Shown piece after piece: positions 1 through 5,985 of a stretch of DNA of 5,985 nucleotides (the first letter of the stretch is position 1; each line of letters opens with the position of its first letter). The DNA is taken from the NCBI GenBank assembly GCA_031256305.1, contig JAIRQU010000161.1:1-5985 (forward strand). The letters are read 5' to 3'. The notes below the pieces were generated by a model. That model ran no database searches. It worked only from the letters and a program-made list of their open reading frames with translations, and had not been told where the DNA came from. Both the position numbers and the translations under genes were made by a program. Source of the stretch: Burkholderiaceae bacterium. GTDB lineage: Bacteria; Pseudomonadota; Gammaproteobacteria; Burkholderiales; Burkholderiaceae_C.

Positions 1-70
1 CGACGCAGTACCGCGCGAACGCCCCGCCCGCCCGTCCCGGTAAGCCGCCGGGCCGTGCACCGCCTGCCGG
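1..70. other. GC-rich non-OPT sequence at left edge, possible junction
   Basis: These bases are far richer in G+C than the transporter gene beside them and do not encode the carboxyl end expected of an OPT protein. On the plus strand one frame reads DAVPRERPARPSR and stops at TAA 41-43, which could be the last codons of a convergent gene lying mostly outside the window; 13 codons are too few to identify it. Bases 48-70 can fold into an imperfect GC hairpin (CCGG at 48-51 with 67-70, plus an inner GTGCAC palindrome at 55-60). There is no T-run after it, so I do not call it a terminator. Confidence 0.35.
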
Positions 71-1757
71 CAAGCGGGGGAAGGCGGGCGTTGCCACCGC
101 GCATTTTGAGCAGCGCGTCGATGATAATCATGACAATACCCAGGACAACGCCGATCAACAGCATTGTCCAGTCGAGTTTATGGGTAAATATGCCGGTGGC
201 AATGGTCGCCATCAAAGTGGCTTGCGGGGCTGCCAATACTTGCGCCGGATCCATATCGGCGCGCGGCATCGCGCCGGAAAATCCATAGGCGTGATACAGT
301 AAAACCAGTACCGGGGGAATAACCGCCGCGCCGACCACGCAGCCAATCAGCAACGCCACCTGTTGCCGCCAGGGCGTTGCGCCGACCAGCCAGCCGGTTT
401 TCAGGTCTTGCAGATTGTCGTTGGAAATGGTCGCCACGGCAACCACCGCCGAGGTAATGAAAATAGCCAGCCCGATGGTGAACTTGACGCCTGTTTCCTG
501 GGCCAATACGCCGTTGCCGCTGTTGATGAGCAGCAGTAACAGGGATACCAGCGTGACGCCGATAATACCGATGCCGGAGATTGGGCTGGCCGATGAACCG
601 ATCAGGCCCGCCATATAACCGCAAGCCGCAGCAATCAGAAAACCGAAAATCACGGCAAACAACACCGCGCAAATCAGTAATTGCCAGAACAAACCGGTGC
701 TTAACGGGCCTGAACCGAGGAAAGCGCCAAACGTAATGGCCAGTACCACCACGATGAGCAACGTGATAATCATGATCCAGCGCGGCGATAAATCCTGTTC
801 CACGCGCCGCGTCTGCCGTGCTTGCGAACCGCCGCGCAACGAGGAGAAGGACATTTTTACGCCTTCCATCATGGGTTTGAACAGGGTTATCAAAGTCCAG
901 ATGGCGGCAATTGCAATCAAACCCGCTCCCATGAAACGCACTTGGGTTGCCCAGGCATGGGAACCGGAATCGGCCAGGGTTTGACCCGCTGTAGGCGTCG
1001 TGATTGCCGTTAACCAAGGCACGGCAATACCCCACGCAATGACCAGCCCCATCAGCATGGCAATACCAGAGGCCAGCCCGATCAGATAACCTGCGCCCAG
1101 CAAAGCCATGGAAAAACCGATGGGTAATTGCACGGCAGCCCGGCCAATCGAAAACCAATAAGCCGCGCTGTCGGACAATACGCGAAACCCGCCGCTGAGT
1201 AAAGCGAAAGCGGCGCTCATGAGGCCACCCGATGCAATATCACGCATCCCTTTTTCAGCCGGTGCATTGGAAGGAGAAGAAACAGAATCAGAGGCACTGG
1301 TCGCGCAACCGACGCGCAGTATTTCGGCGGCGGCAACGCCTTCGGGATAGGGCAGATCGCTTTTTACCACCATCGCATGACGGAGGGGAATGGTGAAAAC
1401 CACCCCCAGCATTCCACCGGCGGCGCAGATGCCCAGCGTTTCCCAATAAGGGAAGCCTTGCCAGTAACCGATCATCACCAGCCCCGGCAGGACAAAAATA
1501 ATCGACGACAAGGTGCCTGCCGCCGAAGCCTGGGTTTGTACCATATTGTTTTCCAGGATATCCGATTTGGAAAACAACTTGAGTACCGCCATCGAAATAA
1601 CGGCAGCGGGGATGGATGATGAAAAAGTCAGACCGACCTTCAATCCCAGATAAACATTGGAAGCCGTAAAGACGATGGTGATTAACGCACCAAGAATAAT
1701 GCCGCGCAGGGTCAATTCCCGCAGGCCTGTCAATGGGCCGTTAGAGTGATTTTCCAT
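1..1757 (-). CDS. OPT-family oligopeptide transporter, carboxyl end disrupted or off-window
   Basis: Probable inner-membrane, proton-coupled importer of peptides or related compounds; the substrate of bacterial OPT proteins is poorly known. The ATG at 1755-1757 opens MENHSNGPLTGLRELTLRG, followed by family hallmarks: NVYLGLKVGLTF (residues 34-45), SIPAAVISMAVL (48-59), ENNMVQTQASAAGT (69-82), and PLRHAMVV then LPYPEG (124-140). Many hydrophobic segments follow, with a DMDPAQ motif at 501. The frame is continuous for 585 codons. Family-like sequence ends at RLPPLA (about residue 563), where homologues usually continue into a GIYLP-type stretch and some 70-100 more residues. Here it turns into an Arg/Gly-rich tail (GRRCTARRLTGTGG), so the gene is probably truncated and possibly non-functional. 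No Shine-Dalgarno precedes the ATG. G+C is well below that of its neighbours. It is transcribed away from the glycan operon and is functionally unrelated to it. The family call is firm; the intactness is not. Confidence 0.88.
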   Translation of the reverse strand, partial: MENHSNGPLTGLRELTLRGIILGALITIVFTASNVYLGLKVGLTFSSSIPAAVISMAVLKLFSKSDILENNMVQTQASAAGTLSSIIFVLPGLVMIGYWQGFPYWETLGICAAGGMLGVVFTIPLRHAMVVKSDLPYPEGVAAAEILRVGCATSASDSVSSPSNAPAEKGMRDIASGGLMSAAFALLSGGFRVLSDSAAYWFSIGRAAVQLPIGFSMALLGAGYLIGLASGIAMLMGLVIAWGIAVPWLTAITTPTAGQTLADSGSHAWATQVRFMGAGLIAIAAIWTLITLFKPMMEGVKMSFSSLRGGSQARQTRRVEQDLSPRWIMIITLLIVVVLAITFGAFLGSGPLSTGLFWQLLICAVLFAVIFGFLIAAACGYMAGLIGSSASPISGIGIIGVTLVSLLLLLINSGNGVLAQETGVKFTIGLAIFITSAVVAVATISNDNLQDLKTGWLVGATPWRQQVALLIGCVVGAAVIPPVLVLLYHAYGFSGAMPRADMDPAQVLAAPQATLMATIATGIFTHKLDWTMLLIGVVLGIVMIIIDALLKMRGGNARLPPLAGRRCTARRLTGTGGRGVRAVLR

Positions 1758-1765
1758 GATGGTGT

Positions 1766-1793
1766 ACAATACTTGAGTTTTCCCGTCATACAA
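1766..1793 (-). promoter_or_regulatory. Weak sigma-70-like promoter candidate for the transporter
   Basis: On the minus strand TTGTAT (1793-1788) and TATTGT (1771-1766) are separated by 16 bases and match the -35 and -10 consensus at 3/6 and 4/6 positions. Transcription would start close to base 1759, only a couple of bases before the ATG at 1757, implying a nearly leaderless mRNA. That would fit the absence of a ribosome binding site. The match is weak and could be chance. Confidence 0.25.
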
Positions 1794-1898
1794 GACTCGG
1801 CAGAGGCTATCAGTCACGTCGAGACCGTGGCTGTCCGTGGCCGCGGCTGCCGATGTGTCAATCCTACATCGGGCGGGTTCGCTTCTTTCCGGGGCAGT

Positions 1899-1903
1899 GA
1901 GGA
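1899..1903 (+). promoter_or_regulatory. Shine-Dalgarno of the leader ORF
   Basis: GAGGA lies 6 bases before the ATG at 1910, close to ideal spacing. It is one of the two clear ribosome binding sites in the window, and it precedes a 29-codon ORF rather than the aminotransferase itself. Confidence 0.4.
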
Positions 1904-1909
1904 TATTCC

Positions 1910-1999
1910 ATGCGCTCCGGTGGCGGCTTGGTGCGCTGGCGTCACTACACTACCGTTTCTCGTCAAAAACGCCGCTGCTTACGGCAGTTGGCCTGGTAA
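1910..1999 (+). CDS. Possible 29-aa basic leader peptide upstream of the aminotransferase
   Basis: The ORF begins at ATG 1910 and ends at TAA 1997-1999. The peptide begins [16 protein letters not shown] and ends RQLAW, with seven Arg and one Lys in 29 residues; I do not recognise it. Support comes from the GAGGA at 1899-1903 with 6-base spacing and an in-frame TGA just upstream (1898-1900) that isolates the start. The stop lies 11 bases before the aminotransferase ATG, which has no Shine-Dalgarno of its own, so terminating ribosomes could reinitiate there. It could instead be a gene remnant or a chance ORF in GC-rich DNA. No hydrophobic segment, signal peptide or run of one amino acid typical of attenuators is visible. 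Confidence 0.33.
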   Translation: MRSGGGLVRWRHYTTVSRQKRRCLRQLAW

Positions 2000-2010
2000 T
2001 CGAAATCGGT

Positions 2011-3195
2011 ATGACCGAACCTGCATTTATTCCTTTTGCCCGCCCAGATATTGGCCAGGCCGAGATTGACGCCGTGGGGCGCGCGTTGCGTTCCGGCTGG
2101 GTCACCACCGGGCCGGAAACGCGCGCCTTCGAGCAGGAGCTGGCGGCGTTTTTGGCGGGCGGCAGCGCCTCGGCAGGCGCGGGCGCTGATCTGCACGCCA
2201 TTGCCGTCAACTCCGCCACCGCCGGGCTGCATCTGGCACTGGAAGCGGCGGGCGTGGGGCCGGGCGACGAGGTCATCGCGCCCACGCTGACCTTTACCGC
2301 CACGGTGGAAGTGGCGCGCTATCTGGGCGCGGACGCGGCGCTGGTCGATGTCGATCCGGTTACGCTCAACATCGACCCGGCGCGCATCGAGGCGGCTATT
2401 ACCCCGCGCACCAAAGCCATCCTGCCGGTGCATTACGGCGGTCTGGCGTGCGACATGGTGGCCATTCATGCCATCGCTGCCCGGCACGGTCTGCGCGTGG
2501 TGGAAGATGCCGCGCACGCGCTGTCGGCCACTTGGCGCGGTTCCCAGATTGGCACGCTGGCCAGCAGCGCCACGGTGTTCAGTTTCTATGCCAACAAGAC
2601 CATGACCACCGGCGAAGGCGGCATGGCCGTCACGCGCGACGCGGCGCTGGCGCAGCGGATGCGCGTCATGCGGCTGCACGGTATCAGCCGCGATGCGTTC
2701 GAGCGTTTCCAAAGCCGCACGCCCGCGTGGTATTACGAGATCATCGCGCCCGGCTTCAAATACAACATGACCGACGTGGCTGCCGCGCTGGGCCGCGTGC
2801 AACTGGCACGCTTGCCCGGTTTTGCCCAGCGCCGCCGGGAATTGGCGGCGCGCTACCACGCGGCGCTGACCGGCCTGCCCCTGATTCTGCCCGCCGATGC
2901 GCCACCGGGCGACGTACATGCCTGGCACCTGTATGTGATCCGGCTGGCCGACGAAGCCCGCGTTACGCGCGACGCGGTGATCCAGGCCCTGAGCGACGCG
3001 GGCATTGGCGCCAGCGTGCATTACGTGCCGCTGCACCGTCAGCCGTATTGGCGCGACTGCTACGGCTTGCGGCCTGAACAGTTTCCCGTGGCCGACCGGG
3101 CGTATCAGCGCATGGTCAGCATTCCGCTGTTTACCGCGATGAGCGAGGCCGAGCAGGATCGTGTCATCGCCGCGCTGCGGGCCGTACTGCGCTAA
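2011..3195 (+). CDS. DegT/DnrJ/EryC1/StrS-family PLP-dependent sugar aminotransferase
   Basis: A cytoplasmic, PLP-dependent enzyme expected to transfer an amino group, usually from glutamate, to a keto group of a nucleotide sugar. With the WbpM-type dehydratase downstream, the likely substrate is UDP-4-keto-6-deoxy-HexNAc. The 394-residue product has the usual family length. It begins [14 protein letters not shown] (residues 7-20) with SGWVTTGP (28-35). VVEDAAHA (163-170) supplies Asp166 for the PLP ring nitrogen. [14 protein letters not shown] (191-204) carries the Schiff-base Lys196, and [14 protein letters not shown] (248-261) and HYVPLH (337-342) are also conserved. A small Gly/Ala/Ser-rich insertion sits at about residues 50-60. 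ATG 2011 is chosen because family homology starts there; the open frame back to 1837 is not family-like. No clear Shine-Dalgarno is seen, so translation may be coupled to the leader ORF. PglE-like 4-amination is the best guess; 3-amination is possible. Confidence 0.93.
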   Translation: MTEPAFIPFARPDIGQAEIDAVGRALRSGWVTTGPETRAFEQELAAFLAGGSASAGAGADLHAIAVNSATAGLHLALEAAGVGPGDEVIAPTLTFTATVEVARYLGADAALVDVDPVTLNIDPARIEAAITPRTKAILPVHYGGLACDMVAIHAIAARHGLRVVEDAAHALSATWRGSQIGTLASSATVFSFYANKTMTTGEGGMAVTRDAALAQRMRVMRLHGISRDAFERFQSRTPAWYYEIIAPGFKYNMTDVAAALGRVQLARLPGFAQRRRELAARYHAALTGLPLILPADAPPGDVHAWHLYVIRLADEARVTRDAVIQALSDAGIGASVHYVPLHRQPYWRDCYGLRPEQFPVADRAYQRMVSIPLFTAMSEAEQDRVIAALRAVLR

Positions 3196-3199
3196 ATCC

Positions 3200-3877
3200 G
3201 TGGCGACCGACGCAGCATTGACGCGGGCCTGTTTCGGCTGGAGCGCGCGGGCTTGGGCCGCGCCGTGGCGGCGCTTTGTGCAAGCGCAGGGTGATCGGCA
3301 TATCCGCAGTGCGCTGGAGGCGGGCGTGGGCGCGAAATCGTCGCTGGCGCCACTGCTGCTGCCGTTGGCCGAGCAGGTGGAATGCTCGGCCTTGGACCCG
3401 GCGGCGCTACCACTGATCCGCGCGCGCCACGTGCGCCTGCTGCCGCCTGATCAGGCGCGGCGGATACATTACTCGCGGCAGGATGTGCGCAACCTGCATG
3501 GACGCTGGGATTTGATCGTGCTCAAGTCAGTACTGGGCGGCGTACACCGCGCGCATGATTCCACTCCGGCTGACCTGGGCGCTACACTTTCGGACATCGT
3601 GCATAACCACCTTGAAACGGGCGGCTGGCTGATTACGCTGGACAATGGCCGCACCGTGCTGGAGCCGTTATTGGCTCGGTTTGGCGCGCGGCGCAACGGC
3701 TGGCGGTTTTTCCGGCGCGGCGGCTTTCTGCCTGCCGACGCCTGCTACGGTTTCGGCGCGACACGTTTGGGTAGGCTGGGGCGGCTGGTTGACGATGCGC
3801 TCTATGGCATCGACTGCCTGCTCACGCCGTTCCTGGGCTGCACGGCTGGCCCGTGCACGTTCTACTGCCGTTTCTAG
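3200..3877 (+). CDS. SAM-dependent methyltransferase-like protein of the glycan operon
   Basis: A 225-residue cytoplasmic protein with the outline of a class I Rossmann methyltransferase. LEAGVGAKSSLAPLL (residues 39-53) resembles the glycine-rich SAM-binding motif I, VECSALD (60-66) the acidic end of strand 2, WDLIVLKSVLGGV (103-115) the strand 4 region, and LETGGWLITLDNG (138-150) the strand 5 loop. The third motif I glycine is absent, so the assignment is by pattern and moderate. GTG 3200 is preferred: it lies 4 bases after the aminotransferase stop and avoids overlap. A GTG at 3161 in the same frame would add 13 residues inside the upstream gene. Neither has a good Shine-Dalgarno. The stop TAG is 4 bases before the next ATG, so it is co-transcribed with amino-sugar genes. 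A sugar N- or O-methyl transfer is plausible but not shown. Confidence 0.6.
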   Translation: MATDAALTRACFGWSARAWAAPWRRFVQAQGDRHIRSALEAGVGAKSSLAPLLLPLAEQVECSALDPAALPLIRARHVRLLPPDQARRIHYSRQDVRNLHGRWDLIVLKSVLGGVHRAHDSTPADLGATLSDIVHNHLETGGWLITLDNGRTVLEPLLARFGARRNGWRFFRRGGFLPADACYGFGATRLGRLGRLVDDALYGIDCLLTPFLGCTAGPCTFYCRF

Positions 3878-3881
3878 GATC

Positions 3882-4550
3882 ATGACCCACCCCGCCCGTG
3901 ATGGTGCCAAACGCGCGCTGGACGTGCTGTTGGCCGCGCTCGGTCTGGCGCTGCTGGCGCCGCTGCTGGCGTTCATCGCGCTGCGCGTCAGGCGCGACGC
4001 GCCGGGGCCGGTGTTCTTTCGGCAGGAGCGGGTCGGGCGCGGCGGGCGGCTGTTTCGCATCCACAAGTTCCGCACCATGCACATTGCCAATGGCGGCCCG
4101 CAGATCACCGCGGCGGGCGATGCGCGCATCACCGCCAGCGGCCAGTGGCTGCGCCGCGGCAAGCTCGACGAGCTGCCGCAGCTTATCGACGTGCTGCGCG
4201 GCGACATGAGCCTGGTCGGCCCGTGCCCGGAAGTGCCGCGCTATATGGCGCTGTACCCCGACGACGTGCGGCGCGCGGTGCTGTCGGTGCGGCCCGGCAT
4301 GACAGACCGGGCGGCCATCGAATTCCGCGACGAGGAACGCCTGCTGGCCGCCGCGCGCGCGCGCGGCGAGGACCCGGAGCGCGTCTATGTGCGCGACGTG
4401 CTGCCCGTCAAACAACGCTATTACCTCGATTACGTGCGGCGGCACAACATGGCGGGCGATTTGCGCATCATCGCACGCACGCTACTGGCGCTGCTGGGCG
4501 CGCGTGCGCCGCAATCGCCCGGTCAGGGCGGGGAAGGCCGGACATGCTGA
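3882..4550 (+). CDS. PglC-type phosphoglycosyl transferase (bacterial sugar transferase)
   Basis: Transfers a sugar 1-phosphate from a UDP-sugar to undecaprenyl phosphate at the inner face of the cytoplasmic membrane, beginning a glycan repeat. The 222-residue product is the short, monotopic form without the multi-span amino domain of WbaP/WcaJ. One hydrophobic segment (residues 12-36) contains Pro27, like the Ser-Pro break of the PglC re-entrant helix. HKFRTM (61-66, Lys62) and KLDELPQL (94-101) follow; Asp96-Glu97 is the catalytic dyad. Next come DVLRGDMSLVGP (103-114) and SVRPGMTDRAAIEFRDEE (135-152). The usual PRPE signature reads PCPE, with Cys115 where Arg is expected. ATG 3882 follows the upstream stop by 4 bases; AGGA (3876-3879) is only 2 bases from it, so coupling is likely. 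The carboxyl tail (about 207-222) is low-complexity and overlaps the next gene. Sugar specificity cannot be read from sequence; the neighbours suggest a di-amino trideoxy HexNAc. Confidence 0.92.
   Translation: MTHPARDGAKRALDVLLAALGLALLAPLLAFIALRVRRDAPGPVFFRQERVGRGGRLFRIHKFRTMHIANGGPQITAAGDARITASGQWLRRGKLDELPQLIDVLRGDMSLVGPCPEVPRYMALYPDDVRRAVLSVRPGMTDRAAIEFRDEERLLAAARARGEDPERVYVRDVLPVKQRYYLDYVRRHNMAGDLRIIARTLLALLGARAPQSPGQGGEGRTC
4532..4537 (+). promoter_or_regulatory. Shine-Dalgarno selecting the dehydratase start
   Basis: GGAAGG ends 6 bases before ATG 4544 and 12 bases before the in-frame ATG 4550. The spacing favours 4544 as the start. The site lies inside the last codons of the sugar transferase gene. 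Confidence 0.55.
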
Positions 4551-5985
4551 TGCGGCGCAACCCGCAGTCCAAGAGCACCCGCTCATACTTGAGGGCGCGT
4601 TTCATGACGCGCCTGACCACCGGCCTGGTGCGCAGCGTGGCCAGCAAAAGCTGGTTGCCCGACCTGTCGCTAACGGCGCTGGCCTGGCTGGCGTCATTCT
4701 GGCTGCGTTTTAATTTCGACATCCCGCCAGACTACCGCGGCCAGGTCTGGCTAACCCTGCCCATCGCCCTTGTCGGCATGGCGCTGGGCCTGACCCTGCT
4801 GCGCGTGCCGCGCCAGTCCTGGCGCTATATCAGCTTGGGCGACGCGCGGCGCATCGCTGGCGGCGTGCTGTTGGGCGAACTGCTCACCATCGCGGCCATC
4901 ATGGGGCTGCGCGTGGACGGTTTCCCGCGCGCGGTGTTTCCCATTGCCGCGCTGCTCACGCTGGTGCTGCTGATGGCCGCGCGCGCGGCCTGGCGCACGT
5001 TTGCTGAACACGCGCAAGCGCAGCCGCTGGCCGGGCAGCCCCTGCTGGTGCAGGGTACGCTTGACGAAGCCGACCGCGCCCTACTGACCTTGAAAAGCGT
5101 GCCCGGCTGGCGCGTGGCGGGCATCGTTTCGCCGCTGGCGTCCGATACCGGGCGTAGCGTGCGCGGCGTGCCCGTGCTGGGCGCCGCCGACCGGCTGACC
5201 GGCATCGCGCATGAACTGGGCGTAACCGCCGTGCTGCTGGCCGGGCCGCCGGGCGCTCCGGCGCGGCGCGAGGCGTTGCTCAACGGCGCGGGCGCGGGGC
5301 TGAACCTGCTGACCCTGCCCGCCGCCGACGAATGGCTGCGCACCGGCGCAACGGGCGCAGCAAGCGGCGGCCAGGGCGGACTGCGCCGGATGCAACTGGA
5401 AGACCTGCTGGGCCGCGAGCCGGTGCAGCTGGACATGCGCGGGCTGGCCGGGCTGTTTTCTGGGCGCACGGTACTGGTTACCGGCGCGGGCGGCTCCATT
5501 GGTTCGGAACTGTGCCGGCAAATCGCGCGCTTCGGCGTGGCGCGCCTGGTGTGCGTGGACCAGTCCGAATACGCCACCTACCAGCTCGAACAAACCCTGC
5601 GCCGCGAATACCCCGCGCTGGAGGCGCTGTACTACACCGCCAGCGTGCGCGAGGCCGCGCGAGTGCGCGCCATCGTCGCCGCGCACCCGCCGCAGGCCGT
5701 GCTGCACGCCGCCGCCTACAAGCACGTGCCGATGATGGAATCGCGCAACGAAATCGAAGCCCTGCGCACCAACGCGCTGGGCACCTTGACTATGGCGCGC
5801 ATCGCGGGCGAGGCGGGGGCCGAGCGCTTTGTGCTCATCTCCACCGACAAGGCCGTCAACCCCGCCAACGTCATGGGCGTGAGCAAGCGCCTGGCCGAGC
5901 TGGTCATGCAGGCTGCCGCGCCCGAACACCCGGCTACGCGCTACGTGGCAGTGCGCTTTGGCAATGTGCTCGGTTCCAGCGGCTC
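4544..5985 (+). CDS. WbpM/PglF/CapD-type membrane UDP-sugar 4,6-dehydratase (3' end off-window)
   Basis: Inner-membrane enzyme expected to convert UDP-GlcNAc to UDP-4-keto-6-deoxy-HexNAc with bound NAD(P), the first step toward QuiNAc or FucNAc amino sugars. The 480 visible residues (full WbpM homologues are roughly 600-670) begin with four hydrophobic segments at about 41-57, 68-86, 104-122 and 129-148. A middle domain (about 165-260) follows, then the linker motif QLEDLLGREPVQLD (284-297). The catalytic SDR domain has the dinucleotide loop VTGAGGSIGSEL (312-323), DQSEYATYQLEQ (339-350) and HAAAYKHVPMME (388-399). STDKAVNP (433-440) and NVMGVSKR (442-449) supply Ser433, Met444 and Lys448, the S-M-K variant triad known in WbpM-type enzymes. 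In the middle domain the usual glycine-rich loop is replaced by LLVQGTLDEADRALL (167-181). The start at 4544 is set by GGAAGG and overlaps the sugar transferase by 7 bases. The frame is open at the right edge after RFGNVLGSSG. Confidence 0.94.
   Translation, partial: MLMRRNPQSKSTRSYLRARFMTRLTTGLVRSVASKSWLPDLSLTALAWLASFWLRFNFDIPPDYRGQVWLTLPIALVGMALGLTLLRVPRQSWRYISLGDARRIAGGVLLGELLTIAAIMGLRVDGFPRAVFPIAALLTLVLLMAARAAWRTFAEHAQAQPLAGQPLLVQGTLDEADRALLTLKSVPGWRVAGIVSPLASDTGRSVRGVPVLGAADRLTGIAHELGVTAVLLAGPPGAPARREALLNGAGAGLNLLTLPAADEWLRTGATGAASGGQGGLRRMQLEDLLGREPVQLDMRGLAGLFSGRTVLVTGAGGSIGSELCRQIARFGVARLVCVDQSEYATYQLEQTLRREYPALEALYYTASVREAARVRAIVAAHPPQAVLHAAAYKHVPMMESRNEIEALRTNALGTLTMARIAGEAGAERFVLISTDKAVNPANVMGVSKRLAELVMQAAAPEHPATRYVAVRFGNVLGSSG

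Larger units (their letters stand above)
1758..2010. other. Divergent spacer between transporter and glycan operon
   Basis: This 253-base spacer separates two genes read in opposite directions and must hold, or lie near, the promoters of both. It contains a weak minus-strand promoter candidate (1766-1793) and a 29-codon ORF with a Shine-Dalgarno (1899-1999). I found no convincing plus-strand -35/-10 pair for the glycan operon. The aminotransferase frame stays open upstream to 1837, but that extension has no family resemblance and is not taken as coding. Confidence 0.6.

Noticed and set aside
48..70. GC-rich imperfect hairpin as an intrinsic terminator
   Set aside because: The stem is interrupted and no T-run follows on either strand.
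178..1158. 326-codon minus-strand ORF inside the transporter region
   Set aside because: It is an alternate frame of the OPT gene. The frame starting at 1757 gives the family motifs and hydrophobic segments; this one gives His/Arg/Gly-rich text without any family pattern.
1866..1895. GGTTCG sequence resembling a tRNA T-loop
   Set aside because: The flanking bases do not form a five-pair stem and no acceptor, D or anticodon arm is present.
1837..2010. 58-codon amino-terminal extension of the aminotransferase frame
   Set aside because: Family homology begins at residue 7 after ATG 2011, and the extension has no homology pattern.
1963..3036. 357-codon minus-strand ORF opposite the aminotransferase
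   Set aside because: Antisense shadow of a GC-rich gene whose plus-strand product is a complete, motif-bearing aminotransferase.
3161..3199. Upstream GTG 3161 as start of the methyltransferase-like gene
   Set aside because: It overlaps the aminotransferase by 35 bases and adds 13 residues with no family feature; GTG 3200 gives the same short gap as the next gene pair. Not excluded.
5081..5929. 282-codon minus-strand ORF opposite the dehydratase
   Set aside because: Rich in His, Gln, Arg and Ala with no recognisable motif; typical antisense frame of high-GC coding DNA.

Overview
The window looks like a piece of a high-GC betaproteobacterial chromosome, probably Burkholderiales and perhaps close to Bordetella/Alcaligenaceae. 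This placement rests on the strong G/C third-position bias of the right-hand genes and on the resemblance of the aminotransferase, sugar transferase and dehydratase set to Bordetella-type LPS loci, judged from memory without a database search.

Left part (1-1757, minus strand): one OPT-family membrane transporter, read leftwards from an ATG at 1757. It is clearly less GC-rich (about 45-57% in the lines sampled) than everything else. Its family-like sequence stops abruptly near position 70. The last 70 bases are very GC-rich and do not encode the expected OPT carboxyl end, although the frame stays open to the window edge.

Middle (1758-2010): a divergent spacer. It holds a weak promoter candidate for the transporter and a 29-codon Arg-rich ORF. 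That ORF has a good Shine-Dalgarno and ends 11 bases before the first glycan gene.

Right part (2011-5985, plus strand): a tightly packed four-gene surface-glycan operon. In order it holds a DegT/DnrJ/EryC1/StrS PLP aminotransferase, a SAM-methyltransferase-like protein, a small PglC-type phosphoglycosyl transferase, and a WbpM/PglF/CapD-type membrane UDP-sugar 4,6-dehydratase cut by the right edge. Gaps are 4 nt, 4 nt and a 7-nt overlap.

Inferred pathway: the dehydratase turns UDP-GlcNAc into the 4-keto-6-deoxy sugar, the aminotransferase adds a 4-amino group, and the methyltransferase-like protein may modify it (possibly N-methylation). The phosphoglycosyl transferase then puts the sugar phosphate on undecaprenyl phosphate to start or extend an LPS or capsule unit. 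I see no RNA gene, insertion sequence, CRISPR array or phage gene, and no strong evidence for a wholly new system. The best leads are the broken transporter end, the leader ORF, the methyltransferase's place in the operon, and an Arg-to-Cys change in the sugar transferase signature.
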